Positions 9,359-18,286 of a DNA stretch of 64,000 bases are shown here, piece after piece. The position numbers were made by a program, and so were the translations under genes. The first letter of the stretch is position 1. Every line of letters starts with the position of its first letter. The notes beneath the pieces were generated by a model. That model made no database searches, was not told the origin of the DNA, and saw only the letters and a list, made by a program, of their open reading frames with translations. The stretch comes from Rhodobacterales bacterium HKCCE3408 (lineage in GTDB: Bacteria > Pseudomonadota > Alphaproteobacteria > Rhodobacterales > Rhodobacteraceae): positions 1 to 64,000 of the forward strand of contig WVSN01000011.1 in NCBI GenBank assembly GCA_015689705.1, read 5' to 3'.

Positions 9359-9838
9359 ATGTACGAGATTTCCCGTGAGGAAACAAAGGATTGGTGGGAG
9401 GTCGAGGCACTGTACGACCTCTGTTTCGCGCCGGGGCGGACGGCGTTGTCGTCCTATCGGCTGCGGGACGGGGTGGCGCCGGTGGGCGCGCTCTGCCTCG
9501 TGGCGCGCGACCCGGACGGCATCCTCGCCGGCGCGATCCGCTACTGGCCCGTGCGCATCGGCCGGTCCGAGGCGCTGCTGCTGGGCCCCGTAGCCGTCCA
9601 CCCGACCCGGCAGGGCGAGGGGCTGGCCGCGCGGCTGATCCGGGAAAGCCTTGAAAAAGCGTGGGAATTGCGCTGGCCGCGGGTTCTTCTGGTGGGCGAC
9701 GCGCCGTATTACGGGCGGTTCGGATTCGCCCGGCTCGAGGGCGTGGAGATGCCGCCGCCGACCAACCCCGACCGCGTGCTGGGCGTGGGCAAATGGGAAG
9801 GCGTGACGGGCCGCGTGATGCCCTGGCACGGGCGTTAA
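9359..9838 (+). CDS. GNAT family N-acetyltransferase
   Basis: A 159-residue acetyltransferase. The acetyl-CoA binding segment reads LLLGPVAVHPTRQGEGLAARLIRESLEKA, with the R/Q-x-x-G-x-G/A type pyrophosphate loop. The C-terminal YYGRFGFARLEGVEMPPP is typical of YhbS-like GNATs. It would transfer an acetyl group to an amine of unknown identity. Single gene, divergent from the flavin reductase. Confidence 0.9.
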   Translation: MYEISREETKDWWEVEALYDLCFAPGRTALSSYRLRDGVAPVGALCLVARDPDGILAGAIRYWPVRIGRSEALLLGPVAVHPTRQGEGLAARLIRESLEKAWELRWPRVLLVGDAPYYGRFGFARLEGVEMPPPTNPDRVLGVGKWEGVTGRVMPWHGR

Positions 9839-9974
9839 CGACCGCCCGACGGCCCGGATTCCGCGATGATGGAACCGGTATGCCTTTCAGTATGGGTTCC
9901 GGTATGCCTCCGCGCCGTCGACGCGATGTTAACCAATTTGCCCGATCCTGCAGGCCCCCAGAACGGAGGCCCGG

Positions 9975-10391
9975 ATGGAATTCGACCCGCCCAAGACGAA
10001 AACCGAGCGCGTTAACCATTACTACATGATGGATGCTCTAAGACGGTTCGAGTGGGACATGCATCACACGATCTACCGCGAACAGCGCATCCCCTCGGCC
10101 TGGCACGAGATCGCGGCCGAGAAGCGGTCGGCCAAGGTCCGGGTGTCGCTGTCGCTCGACGCGGACGTGGTGAAGTTCTTCAAGTCGATGGGTCCGGGCT
10201 ACCAGCCGCGGATCAACCAGGTGTTGCGTGGCTTCATGCACATGAAGCTGCGCGGGCTGCTCAGGGGCGAGGAGACGACCGAGGAGATGAAGGCGCAGAT
10301 GACGGCCGACGACGATCGCCCCGACTGGGGCGAGACCGAAGCCGATCTCGCCGCGTTCAAAGCGCGGCGCGACGGTCGCCGGACGCCGTGA
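9975..10391 (+). CDS. BrnA-like antitoxin family protein without an adjacent toxin
   Basis: A 138-residue protein whose centre (residues about 55-95) matches the BrnA/PF14384-type antitoxin domain: KVRVSLSLDADVVKFFKSMG then GYQPRINQVLRGFM, a ribbon-helix-helix-like DNA-binding module that normally autoregulates a BrnT-BrnA pair. BrnT is usually encoded directly upstream, but the 136 bases upstream are non-coding and the gene before is a GNAT. The N-terminal 50 residues and the acidic C-terminus are longer than in short BrnA proteins. It is therefore either an orphan repressor or a domesticated regulator. The domain call rests on motif memory. Confidence 0.7.
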   Translation: MEFDPPKTKTERVNHYYMMDALRRFEWDMHHTIYREQRIPSAWHEIAAEKRSAKVRVSLSLDADVVKFFKSMGPGYQPRINQVLRGFMHMKLRGLLRGEETTEEMKAQMTADDDRPDWGETEADLAAFKARRDGRRTP

Positions 10392-10422
10392 CATCGCCGC
10401 GCCGCGCGGCTAGGACAGAGGC

Positions 10423-11319
10423 ATGAAACGCATTCTGTTCCTTCTTATCGTCGTCTTCGGCCTTGGTGTCGCGCTGTGGGCCGCAGCGGTCCGGGTCGGG
10501 CCCGCGGAACAGGCCGTTGTCGTCCGGGACGGCACGGTCGACCGGGTGCTGGAGCCGGGGATGCACTGGCACATCCCGCTGGTCGAAGCGGTCTCGATCT
10601 ACCCCGCGCAGCTGGAGACGCAGCACGCGCTGCTGCAGGGCGTGGACGTGGCGGGTTGCAGGCTCGACGTGTCGGTCGTCACCGGCGTCAGTGACGTGGC
10701 CGCTTATCACGAAGGCGGCGCGGTCAGCGAAATGCCCGCCTCGCTGTCCGAGGCGGCGCGGGCGGCCATTGCGGGCCTCGAGGCCGTGCCGGCCTCGGCC
10801 GGCGATCCGCGCGAGATCGTGGCGACGGTCCTGCAGGCGCAGCTGGAGGACCGGATGCCGCCGGGGCTGCAATTACGGCGCGTGCTGGCCGAGGGCGACT
10901 GCGCCCCGCCGCCCGAGCCCGAGCCCGCCCCGGCCGCCGACCTGGTGATCTCCGTGCCCGAGACGGAGGGCGACCCGGGCGCCGAACGGACGGACCTGCC
11001 CGAGTTCCGGGTGATGACGGGTGACCGGGTGCAGGTGCGCATCGCGGGCGTGGCGGCGACCTGGGACATGGTCGACGAGACGCGCTTCGACGCCTGCTTC
11101 GGCGGCGACCGCGAGATCGCGGGTCAGCGGCTCGCGCCGGTGGTCGAGTCGGCGCTGCGGGCGCAGGCCGAGACGGTCGAGGCCGGGGAATTCGCGACGA
11201 TCACGGAGGGACTCGCCGGGGAGATCGCGGCGCGGAGCCCGGACCTCGAGTCGACCTGCGGGGTCGTGCTGCGCGCGGTGGATTTCAGCGACGCGGAGGT
11301 CGAGGCGATCCGGCCGTGA
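10423..11319 (+). CDS. Membrane-anchored SPFH/HflC-like protein with two related lobes
   Basis: A 298-residue protein with one N-terminal transmembrane helix (MKRILFLLIVVFGLGVALWAAAV) followed directly by GPAEQAVVVRDGTVDRVLEPGMHWHIPLVE, which closely resembles the start of HflC and other Band 7/SPFH proteins. The rest does not follow canonical HflC. After a Pro/Ala-rich linker (residues about 165-180) a second lobe begins (FRVMTGDRVQVRIAG) and ends with AVDFSDAEVEAIRP. It starts 31 bases after the BrnA-like gene and may be co-transcribed. No HflK partner is adjacent. I infer a periplasm-facing membrane scaffold; the exact role is unknown. Confidence 0.6.
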   Translation: MKRILFLLIVVFGLGVALWAAAVRVGPAEQAVVVRDGTVDRVLEPGMHWHIPLVEAVSIYPAQLETQHALLQGVDVAGCRLDVSVVTGVSDVAAYHEGGAVSEMPASLSEAARAAIAGLEAVPASAGDPREIVATVLQAQLEDRMPPGLQLRRVLAEGDCAPPPEPEPAPAADLVISVPETEGDPGAERTDLPEFRVMTGDRVQVRIAGVAATWDMVDETRFDACFGGDREIAGQRLAPVVESALRAQAETVEAGEFATITEGLAGEIAARSPDLESTCGVVLRAVDFSDAEVEAIRP

Positions 11320-11360
11320 CGGTGCGGGGGCCTCTGGCGCGTGTCGGCTGGCCCTGATCC

Positions 11361-11384
11361 GGTGCGCTGAAGCGCACCCTACGG
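11361..11384 (+). repeat. Dyad repeat copy 1
   Basis: A 24-base element beginning GGTGCGCTGAAGCGCACC and ending CTACGG. The GGTGCGCT...AGCGCACC half-sites form a short palindrome. The same 24 bases recur at 11534, 11700 and 11866. Confidence 0.9.
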
Positions 11385-11533
11385 GACGGCATGGGGCGCG
11401 GGCTATGCGGCTGCGCATCCTGGGGCTGGAGCGTTCGGCCGCTTCTTGAGCGTTCGCGACTGCTTTGATCGCCAGCGGGTCGGTTGGGGCACAGACGAAG
11501 GAATGAGGTGTCTTCCCTTGGCCTGGGAGGCAG

Positions 11534-11699
11534 GGTGCGCTGAAGCGCACCCTACGGGCGGTGCGGCGGCGTAGGATGCGCTTCAGCGGATCTGGTGGCT
11601 GGCGGGTGCGGACTTCTGTGGGTAGGCGCGTGGCTTTCTCCGCCGGCGCGGCGGCCTCGTCTATGCAGCCATCTCGCAAGACTGCGGTTCGGGACGTGT
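11534..11699 (+). repeat. 166-bp tandem repeat unit A
   Basis: The unit starts with the 24-base dyad element (11534-11557), then a GC-rich loop, then an inverted copy (11570-11588, CGTAGGATGCGCTTCAGCG). The two arms can pair over 19 positions with one mismatch, giving a long hairpin. The next unit begins exactly 166 bases later. Confidence 0.88.
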
Positions 11700-11865
11700 G
11701 GTGCGCTGAAGCGCACCCTACGGGCGGTGCGGCGGTGTAGGATGCGCTTCAGCGCATCTCGTGGCTGGCGGGTGCGGACACCTATGGGTAGGCACGTGGC
11801 TTTCGCCCCCGTCGCGGTGGCTTGGTGCTTGAAGCGGCTTCGGTCGATTGTGGTCCTGGACGGCT
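11700..11865 (+). repeat. 166-bp tandem repeat unit B
   Basis: A diverged second copy of the unit at 11534-11699. It has the same dyad element (11700-11723), the same inverted arm (11736-11756), and the same following text up to a GTGGCTTT segment, differing at scattered positions. Unit-to-unit divergence grows toward the 3' end. Confidence 0.88.
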
Positions 11866-11889
11866 GGTGCGCTGAAGCGCACCCTACGG
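11866..11889 (+). repeat. Dyad repeat copy 4, abutting carB
   Basis: A further exact 24-base copy, 166 bases after the previous one, ending 17 bases before the stop codon of carB. It therefore lies just downstream of carB on the carB sense strand. Confidence 0.88.
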
Positions 11890-11906
11890 TTAGGGCGCGG
11901 ACCGTG

Positions 11907-14900
11907 TTACGCCTGCAGCGATCTCACCCCAAGCTCGCCTTCCCGCGCGGCCTTCATCGCCAGCGCCGCGGCGTGGCTCGCCGCCAGCGTGGTGAAATAC
12001 GGGATCTTGTCCATCAGCGCGACGTTGCGCATCGAGCGGCTGTCCTCGATCGCCTGCGGGCCTTCGGTGGTGTTCAGCACGAGATCCACGCCGCCATCTT
12101 TCATGATATCGACGATGGTCCGGCCGCCTTCATAGGCCTTGTTCACGATCTCGGACGCGATGCCATGCTCCGACAGGTAGGCGGCGGTGCCGCGGGTGGC
12201 CATGATGGTCAGGCCGAGTTCGGTCAGGATCTGCGCCGCCTCGACCAGTTCGGGCGTCTTGTCGGCATCCTTGATCGACAGGAACACCGTGCCGCTCTCG
12301 GGCAGCTTCGTGCCGGCGCCGAGCTGCGCCTTGAGGAAGGCGCGGGGGAAGGTGCGGTCCCATCCCATGACCTCGCCGGTCGAGCGCATCTCGGGGCCGA
12401 GCAGCGTGTCGACGCCGGGGAAGCGGGCGAAGGGCATGACGGCCTCTTTCACCGAGAACCACGGGGTGCGGAAGTCGGCGAGGCTCATCGGGTCGGCGAG
12501 CTTGATCGGCACGTCGTCGGGCACCGGCTCCTGCCGGGGCGCGTGCGGGAAGCTCGACAGTGGCTCGCCGGCCATGAGGCGGGCGGCGATGGAGGCGATG
12601 GCCGAGTCCGTGGCCTTGGCGACGAAGGGCACGGTGCGCGAGGCGCGCGGGTTCACCTCGATCAGGTAGATCTGGCCCTTCTGCACCGCGAACTGGACGT
12701 TCATCAGGCCGCGGACCTCGAGCGCGCGGGCGAGCGCCTCGGTCTGGGCGATGATCTCGGCCTGGATGTCCTGCGGCAGCGTGTGCGGCGGGAGCGAGCA
12801 GGCGCTGTCGCCGGAATGGACGCCGGCCTCCTCGATATGCTGCATGATGCCCGCGACATGGACGTCGGTCCCGTCCGAGAGCGCGTCGACATCGACCTCG
12901 ACCGCGCCGTCGAGATAGCTGTCGAGCAGGACGGGCGACTTGCCGGAGACCACGACCGCGTCGCGGATGTAGCGTTCGAGCTGGCCCATGTCGCGCACGA
13001 TCTCCATCGCGCGGCCGCCGAGCACGTAGGACGGGCGGATGACGAGCGGGAAGCCGATCTGCTTGGCCGTTTTCAGCGCCTCGGCGTCGGAGCGGGCGAT
13101 GGCGTTCTTCGGCTGCTTGAGGCCGAGCCTGGTGACGAGCGCCTGGAAGCGTTCGCGGTCCTCGGCGAGGTCGATCGCGTCGGGCGAGGTGCCGAGGATC
13201 GGGATGCCGGCGTGGTGGAGCGCGTTGGCGAGCTTCAGCGGGGTCTGGCCGCCGAACTGGACGATGACGCCCGTGAGCGTGCCGTTCTCCTGCTCGACGC
13301 GCAGGATCTCCATGACGTGCTCGAAGGTCAGCGGCTCGAAATAGAGGCGGTCGGAGGTGTCGTAGTCGGTCGACACCGTCTCGGGGTTGCAGTTGACCAT
13401 GATGGTCTCGTAGCCCGCCTCGGTCAGCGCGTAGCAGGCGTGGCAGCAGCAATAGTCGAACTCGATTCCCTGGCCGATGCGGTTCGGGCCACCGCCGAGG
13501 ATGACGATCTTCTTGGCCTTCGAGGGCCGCGCCTCGCATTCGACCTCGCCCATGACGGGGGTTTCGTAGGTCGAATACATGTAGGGGGTCTGGGCCTCGA
13601 ACTCGGCCGCGCAGGTGTCGATGCGCTTGAAGACGGCGGTGACGCCGGCGCGCAGGCGGGTGCGGCGGACGTCTTCTTCGGACGTGCCGGTCAGGTGCGC
13701 GAGGCGGGCGTCGGAGAAGCCCATCATCTTGAGCGCGCGGAGCGGGTCGGCGGCGGTGGGCAGGCCGGTCTCGCGCAGGGTCGCCTCGGCCTCGACGATT
13801 TCGCGGATGCGGGCGAGGAACCACGGATCGAAGCTGGTGATCGCCTGGATCTGGTCGTCGGTCATGCCCTCGCGCATGGCCTGGGCGATGATGCGGAGCC
13901 GGTCGGGCGTCTGCTGGCTGAGCGCCTTGGTCAGCGCGGCGGGGTCCTCGGCGGCACCGGGGATCGCGATCTCGTCGAGGCCGGAGAGGCCGGTTTCCAT
14001 CGAGGCGAGCGCCTTCTGGAGTGACTCGTGGAAGGTGCGGCCGATGGCCATGACCTCGCCGACCGACTTCATCGCGGTGGTGAGCTCGGGCTTGGCGCCC
14101 GGGAACTTCTCGAAGGCGAAGCGCGGGATCTTCGTCACGACGTAGTCAATGGTCGGCTCGAACGAGGCGGGCGTGACCTTGGTGATGTCGTTGTCGAGCT
14201 CGTCGAGCGTGTAGCCGACGGCGAGTTTCGCGGCGATCTTGGCGATCGGGAAGCCGGTGGCCTTCGAGGCGAGCGCGGAAGAGCGCGAGACGCGGGGGTT
14301 CATCTCGATCACGACCATGCGGCCGTCTTCGGGATTGATCGCCCATTGCACGTTCGAGCCGCCGGTCTCGACCCCGATCTCGCGCAGGACGGCGATCGAG
14401 CCGTTGCGCATCCGCTGGTATTCCTTGTCGGTCAGCGTGAGGGCCGGGGCGACGGTGATCGAGTCGCCGGTATGGACGCCCATCGGGTCCACGTTCTCGA
14501 TCGAGCAGACGATGATGGCGTTGTCGGCGCGGTCGCGCACGACTTCCATCTCGTATTCCTTCCAGCCGAGGAGCGATTCATCGACGAGGATCTGCGCGAC
14601 GGGCGAGGCTTCGAGGCCGCGGCGGCACATCTCGCGGTAATCGTCGCGGTTGTAGGCCACGCCGCCGCCGGTGCCGCCGAGCGTGAAGGCGGGGCGGATG
14701 ATGGCCGGCAGTCCGACCTCTTCGATGGCGGCCATGGCCTCGTCGAGACCGGCGCGGATGTCGTAGCGGCCATTGGCCATCTTCGGGGCCGAGACGATGG
14801 TGGCGCGCGGGTTTTCGAGCCCGATGCGGTCCATCGCCTCGCGGAACAAGCGCCGGTCTTCGGCCATCTCGATGGCTTCGCGGCGGGCGCCGATCATCTC

Positions 14901-15239
14901 GACGCCATGCTCGGCCAGGACGCCCATCTCCTCGAGCGCGAGCGCGGTGTTCAGGCCGGTCTGGCCGCCCATCGTCGGCAGAAGCGCGTCGGGCTTTTCG
15001 GCCGCGATGATGCGGGCGACGACCTCGGGCGTGATCGGTTCGATATAGGTCGCGTCCGCGAGGCCCGGATCGGTCATGATCGTGGCCGGGTTCGAGTTCA
15101 CGAGGATGACGCGGTAACCTTCCTCGCGCAGGGCCTTGCAGGCCTGGGCGCCGGAATAGTCGAATTCGCAGGCCTGTCCGATGACGATGGGGCCGGCACC
15201 GATGATCATGATCGACTGGATATCGGTGCGCTTCGGCAT
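11907..15239 (-). CDS. carB: Carbamoyl-phosphate synthase large subunit
   Basis: A 1110-residue enzyme that makes carbamoyl phosphate from bicarbonate, ATP and ammonia (delivered by the CarA amidotransferase subunit) for arginine and pyrimidine synthesis. It shows the duplicated ATP-grasp architecture: first half starting [17 protein letters not shown], second half restarting near residue 570 with [20 protein letters not shown], and a C-terminal MGS-like regulatory domain ending in [15 protein letters not shown]. Length is slightly above the common 1070-1100. carA is not adjacent. pyrG, also in pyrimidine synthesis, lies at 62198. The gene ends against the repeat array at 11320-11906. Confidence 0.98.
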   Translation of the reverse strand: MPKRTDIQSIMIIGAGPIVIGQACEFDYSGAQACKALREEGYRVILVNSNPATIMTDPGLADATYIEPITPEVVARIIAAEKPDALLPTMGGQTGLNTALALEEMGVLAEHGVEMIGARREAIEMAEDRRLFREAMDRIGLENPRATIVSAPKMANGRYDIRAGLDEAMAAIEEVGLPAIIRPAFTLGGTGGGVAYNRDDYREMCRRGLEASPVAQILVDESLLGWKEYEMEVVRDRADNAIIVCSIENVDPMGVHTGDSITVAPALTLTDKEYQRMRNGSIAVLREIGVETGGSNVQWAINPEDGRMVVIEMNPRVSRSSALASKATGFPIAKIAAKLAVGYTLDELDNDITKVTPASFEPTIDYVVTKIPRFAFEKFPGAKPELTTAMKSVGEVMAIGRTFHESLQKALASMETGLSGLDEIAIPGAAEDPAALTKALSQQTPDRLRIIAQAMREGMTDDQIQAITSFDPWFLARIREIVEAEATLRETGLPTAADPLRALKMMGFSDARLAHLTGTSEEDVRRTRLRAGVTAVFKRIDTCAAEFEAQTPYMYSTYETPVMGEVECEARPSKAKKIVILGGGPNRIGQGIEFDYCCCHACYALTEAGYETIMVNCNPETVSTDYDTSDRLYFEPLTFEHVMEILRVEQENGTLTGVIVQFGGQTPLKLANALHHAGIPILGTSPDAIDLAEDRERFQALVTRLGLKQPKNAIARSDAEALKTAKQIGFPLVIRPSYVLGGRAMEIVRDMGQLERYIRDAVVVSGKSPVLLDSYLDGAVEVDVDALSDGTDVHVAGIMQHIEEAGVHSGDSACSLPPHTLPQDIQAEIIAQTEALARALEVRGLMNVQFAVQKGQIYLIEVNPRASRTVPFVAKATDSAIASIAARLMAGEPLSSFPHAPRQEPVPDDVPIKLADPMSLADFRTPWFSVKEAVMPFARFPGVDTLLGPEMRSTGEVMGWDRTFPRAFLKAQLGAGTKLPESGTVFLSIKDADKTPELVEAAQILTELGLTIMATRGTAAYLSEHGIASEIVNKAYEGGRTIVDIMKDGGVDLVLNTTEGPQAIEDSRSMRNVALMDKIPYFTTLAASHAAALAMKAAREGELGVRSLQA

Positions 15240-15327
15240 CGGGCCCCCCGGCTGGCAAATCGTCCCGCGTTATAGGCAAGGACGCCCCGGGCGCAAGGGG
15301 CGTTCCGGGGCCGAAGCGGACGCAGCG

Positions 15328-16500
15328 TCAGCGCAGGCGGGATTCGAGGAAGTGCAGGCGCAGGCTGCGGCCGATCTGGTTGCCGAGGGACTGCGCGGCC
15401 ATCTGGTTGAAGACGTGGTTGGCATAGGGGATGCGCACGAGGTCGAGATCGACCCCGGCGGCCTGTGCCGCTTGCACGAAGGCCTCGGTCCCATGGGCTA
15501 CGACGAGACTGTCGTTCAGCGGCAGGACGATCAGCGTGGGCGGAGCGTCCGGCGTGAGGTAGCTGGCCGAGGAGACCGCCGCGACGCGGTCGGGATGATC
15601 GGCGGGCGGGCCGCCGAGGAAGCCCTCGATCAGCTCGGTGGGCTGGAAGCCGGGAATCGGGAAGCCGCCGGTGTAGATGCTTTCGGGGTCGACGGCCGGG
15701 TAGAGCGTGGCGATGGCCGAGGGCACCGGCACGGGCGAGGCGCAGTCGGTCGTGGCGCGGCCGGCGGCGGCGGCGAAGCCCACGTTGATCGCGAGATTGC
15801 CGCCGGCCGAGTCGCCCAGTAGCGCGATGCGCGCCGGGTCGCCGCCGAACCTGCCGGCATTGTCCCGCGCCCAGGCGAGGCCGCAGGCGGCATCGCGCTG
15901 CGCCAGGTCCCAGGTCGGGTTGTCCGGCGTGAACAGCCGGTATTCGACGCTGATGACGAGCCACCCGCGGTCGGCGAACCAGCGCAGGTCGGCGGCGGTT
16001 TCGGTGAAGGTCCCGGTGCGGAAGCCGCCGCCGTGGATGTAGACGATGACGGGCGCCGGGCCGGGGGTGCCGGCGGGCCGGTAGATCGCCGCGCGCAGGT
16101 CGGTGCCGGCGACGGTCTCGACCGTTTCGATCATGTCGGGCGGCGGCGCGTCCATCGAGCCGAGCGCGAGGGTGCCGAGCGGGTCGATCGCCGCGCCGGC
16201 GGGCAGGGCGGCGAGCGTGATCCGGGCGAGGATGACGGCCGCCCCGGCCAGCGCCGGCATGGTGAGGACAAGCGCCAGTCCGCCGAGGCGCCGGAGGCCG
16301 GCGCCGCGCGCGACGAGGCCGGCCAGCGCCGCGACGAGCGCGATCAGGAGAAGGTGCGGGCCGTAGGTCGCCCAGACCATCGATCCGAGCACGGCGAACA
16401 GGCTGCCTGTCGGATCGAGAAGCGCGCCGATGACGAGGCCGAGCACCGCGAGGCCGGCGAGGGCGGCCAGGATCGCGAGGAGGGCGAGGACGAAGCGCAT
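15328..16500 (-). CDS. Membrane-anchored alpha/beta hydrolase (HSL-type esterase/lipase)
   Basis: A 390-residue protein with about three N-terminal hydrophobic segments (residues 1-100) followed by an alpha/beta hydrolase domain. The oxyanion motif YIHGGGFRTG, nucleophile motif GDSAGGN and late Asp (LPLNDSLVV) and His (PYANHVF) place it with the HSL/carboxylesterase group that hydrolyses short acyl esters. The membrane segments make a membrane-bound catalytic domain likely; which side it faces is not clear from the sequence. It is separated from carB by 88 bases on the same strand. The substrate is unknown. Confidence 0.88.
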   Translation of the reverse strand: MRFVLALLAILAALAGLAVLGLVIGALLDPTGSLFAVLGSMVWATYGPHLLLIALVAALAGLVARGAGLRRLGGLALVLTMPALAGAAVILARITLAALPAGAAIDPLGTLALGSMDAPPPDMIETVETVAGTDLRAAIYRPAGTPGPAPVIVYIHGGGFRTGTFTETAADLRWFADRGWLVISVEYRLFTPDNPTWDLAQRDAACGLAWARDNAGRFGGDPARIALLGDSAGGNLAINVGFAAAAGRATTDCASPVPVPSAIATLYPAVDPESIYTGGFPIPGFQPTELIEGFLGGPPADHPDRVAAVSSASYLTPDAPPTLIVLPLNDSLVVAHGTEAFVQAAQAAGVDLDLVRIPYANHVFNQMAAQSLGNQIGRSLRLHFLESRLR

Positions 16501-16607
16501 GGATTAGCCGAGCACGTTTCGGCCCGGTGAGGCAAGGCCGCCGGGGACTTGCCGCCGCCTGCGCGGAGGCGTACCGCGAGGCGTCGGGCCGAGCAGGAGG
16601 GCGGGAC

Positions 16608-16934
16608 ATGCCGTGGATCTATCTGGCCATCGCCATTGCGGGCGAGATCGTGGGGACGAGCGCGCTGAAGGCGACGGAGGGTTTCACGCGGATCGGCCCG
16701 TCGCTGCTGGCGCTCGCGGGGTATGCGGTGGCGTTCTATTTCCTGGCGCAGGTGCTGCGGACGATCCCGGTGGGCGTGGCCTACGCGATCTGGTCGGGCG
16801 TCGGGACGGCGGCCATCGCGGTGATCGGCATCGCCCTTTTCGGGCAGCGGATCGACGCGGCCGGACTGGTCGGGATCGGCCTGATCGTGGCCGGCGTGGT
16901 GGTGCTGAACGTGTTCTCGGCGGCCGGGCACTGA
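16608..16934 (+). CDS. SMR family multidrug/quaternary ammonium efflux protein
   Basis: A 108-residue four-helix membrane protein. The N-terminal MPWIYLAIAIAGEIVGTSALK contains the membrane-embedded Glu (position 13) that couples proton entry to drug efflux in EmrE. The helix-3 signature VGVAYAIWSGVGTAAI is also typical. AGGAGG at 16595-16600, 7 bases before ATG 16608, fixes the start; the frame is open from 16527. It stands alone between two leftward genes. The sequence suggests the EmrE/QacE branch, but guanidinium exporters cannot be excluded. Confidence 0.93.
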   Translation: MPWIYLAIAIAGEIVGTSALKATEGFTRIGPSLLALAGYAVAFYFLAQVLRTIPVGVAYAIWSGVGTAAIAVIGIALFGQRIDAAGLVGIGLIVAGVVVLNVFSAAGH

Positions 16935-16947
16935 GCCCGGCCCCTTC

Positions 16948-18177
16948 TTATTCCGCCGCCGACAGCCGCATTGGTTCGGGCGAGGGATAGAGGTAGTCGC
17001 GGCTGAGCGGCACGGCGTCGACGTGACGTGCGAGCTGCGCCTGGAACACGACCTGCCCGCGGTGCCGGAAGGAATGTTCCGACGCCTTCAGGTAGTAGCG
17101 CCACATCCGGCAGAAGCGGTCATCGTAGAGCGCCCGCGCCTCGTCCTGGCGGGCTTCGAAGCGGTCGTACCAGTGGCGCAGGGTTTCGGCGTAATGCAGC
17201 CGCCAGACCTCGATATCGGTGCTGACGAGGCCGGAGCGTTCGATCGCGGCCGACATTTCGGACAGGGCGGGCACGTAGCCGCCGGGGAAGATGTATTTCG
17301 CGATCCATGGCGAGGTGGCGCCCGGCGGGCCGGCGCGGCCGATCGTGTGGATCAGTGCGATGCCGTCGTCGTTCAGCCGGTCGCGGACATGGTCGAAATA
17401 TTCGTCGTAATGCGGCACGCCGACATGTTCGAACATGCCGACCGACACCACCCGGTCGAAGCGGCGGTTGACCGAGCGGTAGTCGCGCAGCTCGAATTTC
17501 ACCCGGTCGGCGAGGCCCTCGGCCTCGGCCCGGCGGGTGGCGTAGCGGTGCTGTTCCTCGGACAGCGTCACGCCGAGGACGCGCACGCCGTATTCCCGCG
17601 CGAGCGTGATGGCGAGCCCGCCCCATCCGCAGCCGATGTCGAACACCTCCATGTCCGGCCGGAGCAGGAGCTTGTGCGCGATATGCGCCTTCTTGGCGGC
17701 CTGCGCGGCTTCGAGGCTCATCCCCGGATGCGGGAAGTAGGCGCAGGAATACTGCCGGTCGTCGTCGAGGAAGAGATCGTAGAGATCGGAGGACAGGTCG
17801 TAATGGTGGGCGACGTTGGATTTCGCCCGCGGCGCCGGGTTCCACTGGTCGATCCGGCGGCGCAGCGCGCGGAGACGGCCCATCAGGCGGCGCCACCACT
17901 GGTCGTCGGTCATGCCGGCGTTGATCGAGATGAGCTGCATGAAGCTTTCGAGATCGTCGCCGCCGATGGTCAGGCGGCCGTCCATGTAGGCCTCGCCGAC
18001 CTCCATCTCGGTCTTCAGGACAAGGCGGCGGAGCGTCTCGTCATCCTTGACCGTGACGGTGACGTCCGGTCCATCGCCCGGTCCGTAGCTTTTTGTCGTT
18101 CCGTCGGGAAGCGTGGCTGTCAGCCGCCCGGAACGGACGAAGTCGCGCAACATCGCGTCGAAAAGGTAGTTCCACAT
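16948..18177 (-). CDS. cfa: Cyclopropane-fatty-acyl-phospholipid synthase family methyltransferase
   Basis: A 409-residue SAM-dependent methyltransferase of the CFA/mycolic-acid synthase family, which transfers a methylene group to unsaturated acyl chains of membrane phospholipids. The SAM motif is EVFDIGCGWGGLAITLAREYGVRVLGV. Other CFA features are NVAHHYDLSSDLYDLFLDD, YSCAYF and the C-terminal YDRFEARQDEARALYDDRF. The N-terminal domain (residues 1-110) resembles the lipid-binding part of Cfa. It is convergent with the SMR gene (13 bases apart). Related proteins can have other lipid-modifying roles, so the symbol is provisional. Confidence 0.88.
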   Translation of the reverse strand: MWNYLFDAMLRDFVRSGRLTATLPDGTTKSYGPGDGPDVTVTVKDDETLRRLVLKTEMEVGEAYMDGRLTIGGDDLESFMQLISINAGMTDDQWWRRLMGRLRALRRRIDQWNPAPRAKSNVAHHYDLSSDLYDLFLDDDRQYSCAYFPHPGMSLEAAQAAKKAHIAHKLLLRPDMEVFDIGCGWGGLAITLAREYGVRVLGVTLSEEQHRYATRRAEAEGLADRVKFELRDYRSVNRRFDRVVSVGMFEHVGVPHYDEYFDHVRDRLNDDGIALIHTIGRAGPPGATSPWIAKYIFPGGYVPALSEMSAAIERSGLVSTDIEVWRLHYAETLRHWYDRFEARQDEARALYDDRFCRMWRYYLKASEHSFRHRGQVVFQAQLARHVDAVPLSRDYLYPSPEPMRLSAAE

Positions 18178-18286
18178 CCCACCATCCTCCTTGCGAGAGA
18201 ACGGGGTATCACCCCAAGCGGTTCCTATTTTGCCGCAAGTCGAGGGGCTTGTTAACCATTTTGCTGCGCCGATGGCGGGCGGCTGC

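Larger units (their letters stand above)
11320..11906. other. Gene-free 587-base stretch carrying a repeat array
   Basis: Between the convergent ends of the SPFH-like gene and carB I see no supported gene. The stretch is built largely of a dyad-symmetric repeat (GGTGCGCTGAAGCGCACC core) present four times in one orientation and twice inverted, embedded in a 166-bp tandem duplication. No intrinsic terminator with a T tract is visible, although the hairpins could serve that purpose. Confidence 0.8.

Noticed and set aside
11361-11889. Repeat array as a CRISPR or a replication origin
   Set aside because: The period is 166 bases with no short unique spacers, and no DnaA boxes or rep gene are present. 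A REP-like intergenic element fits better.
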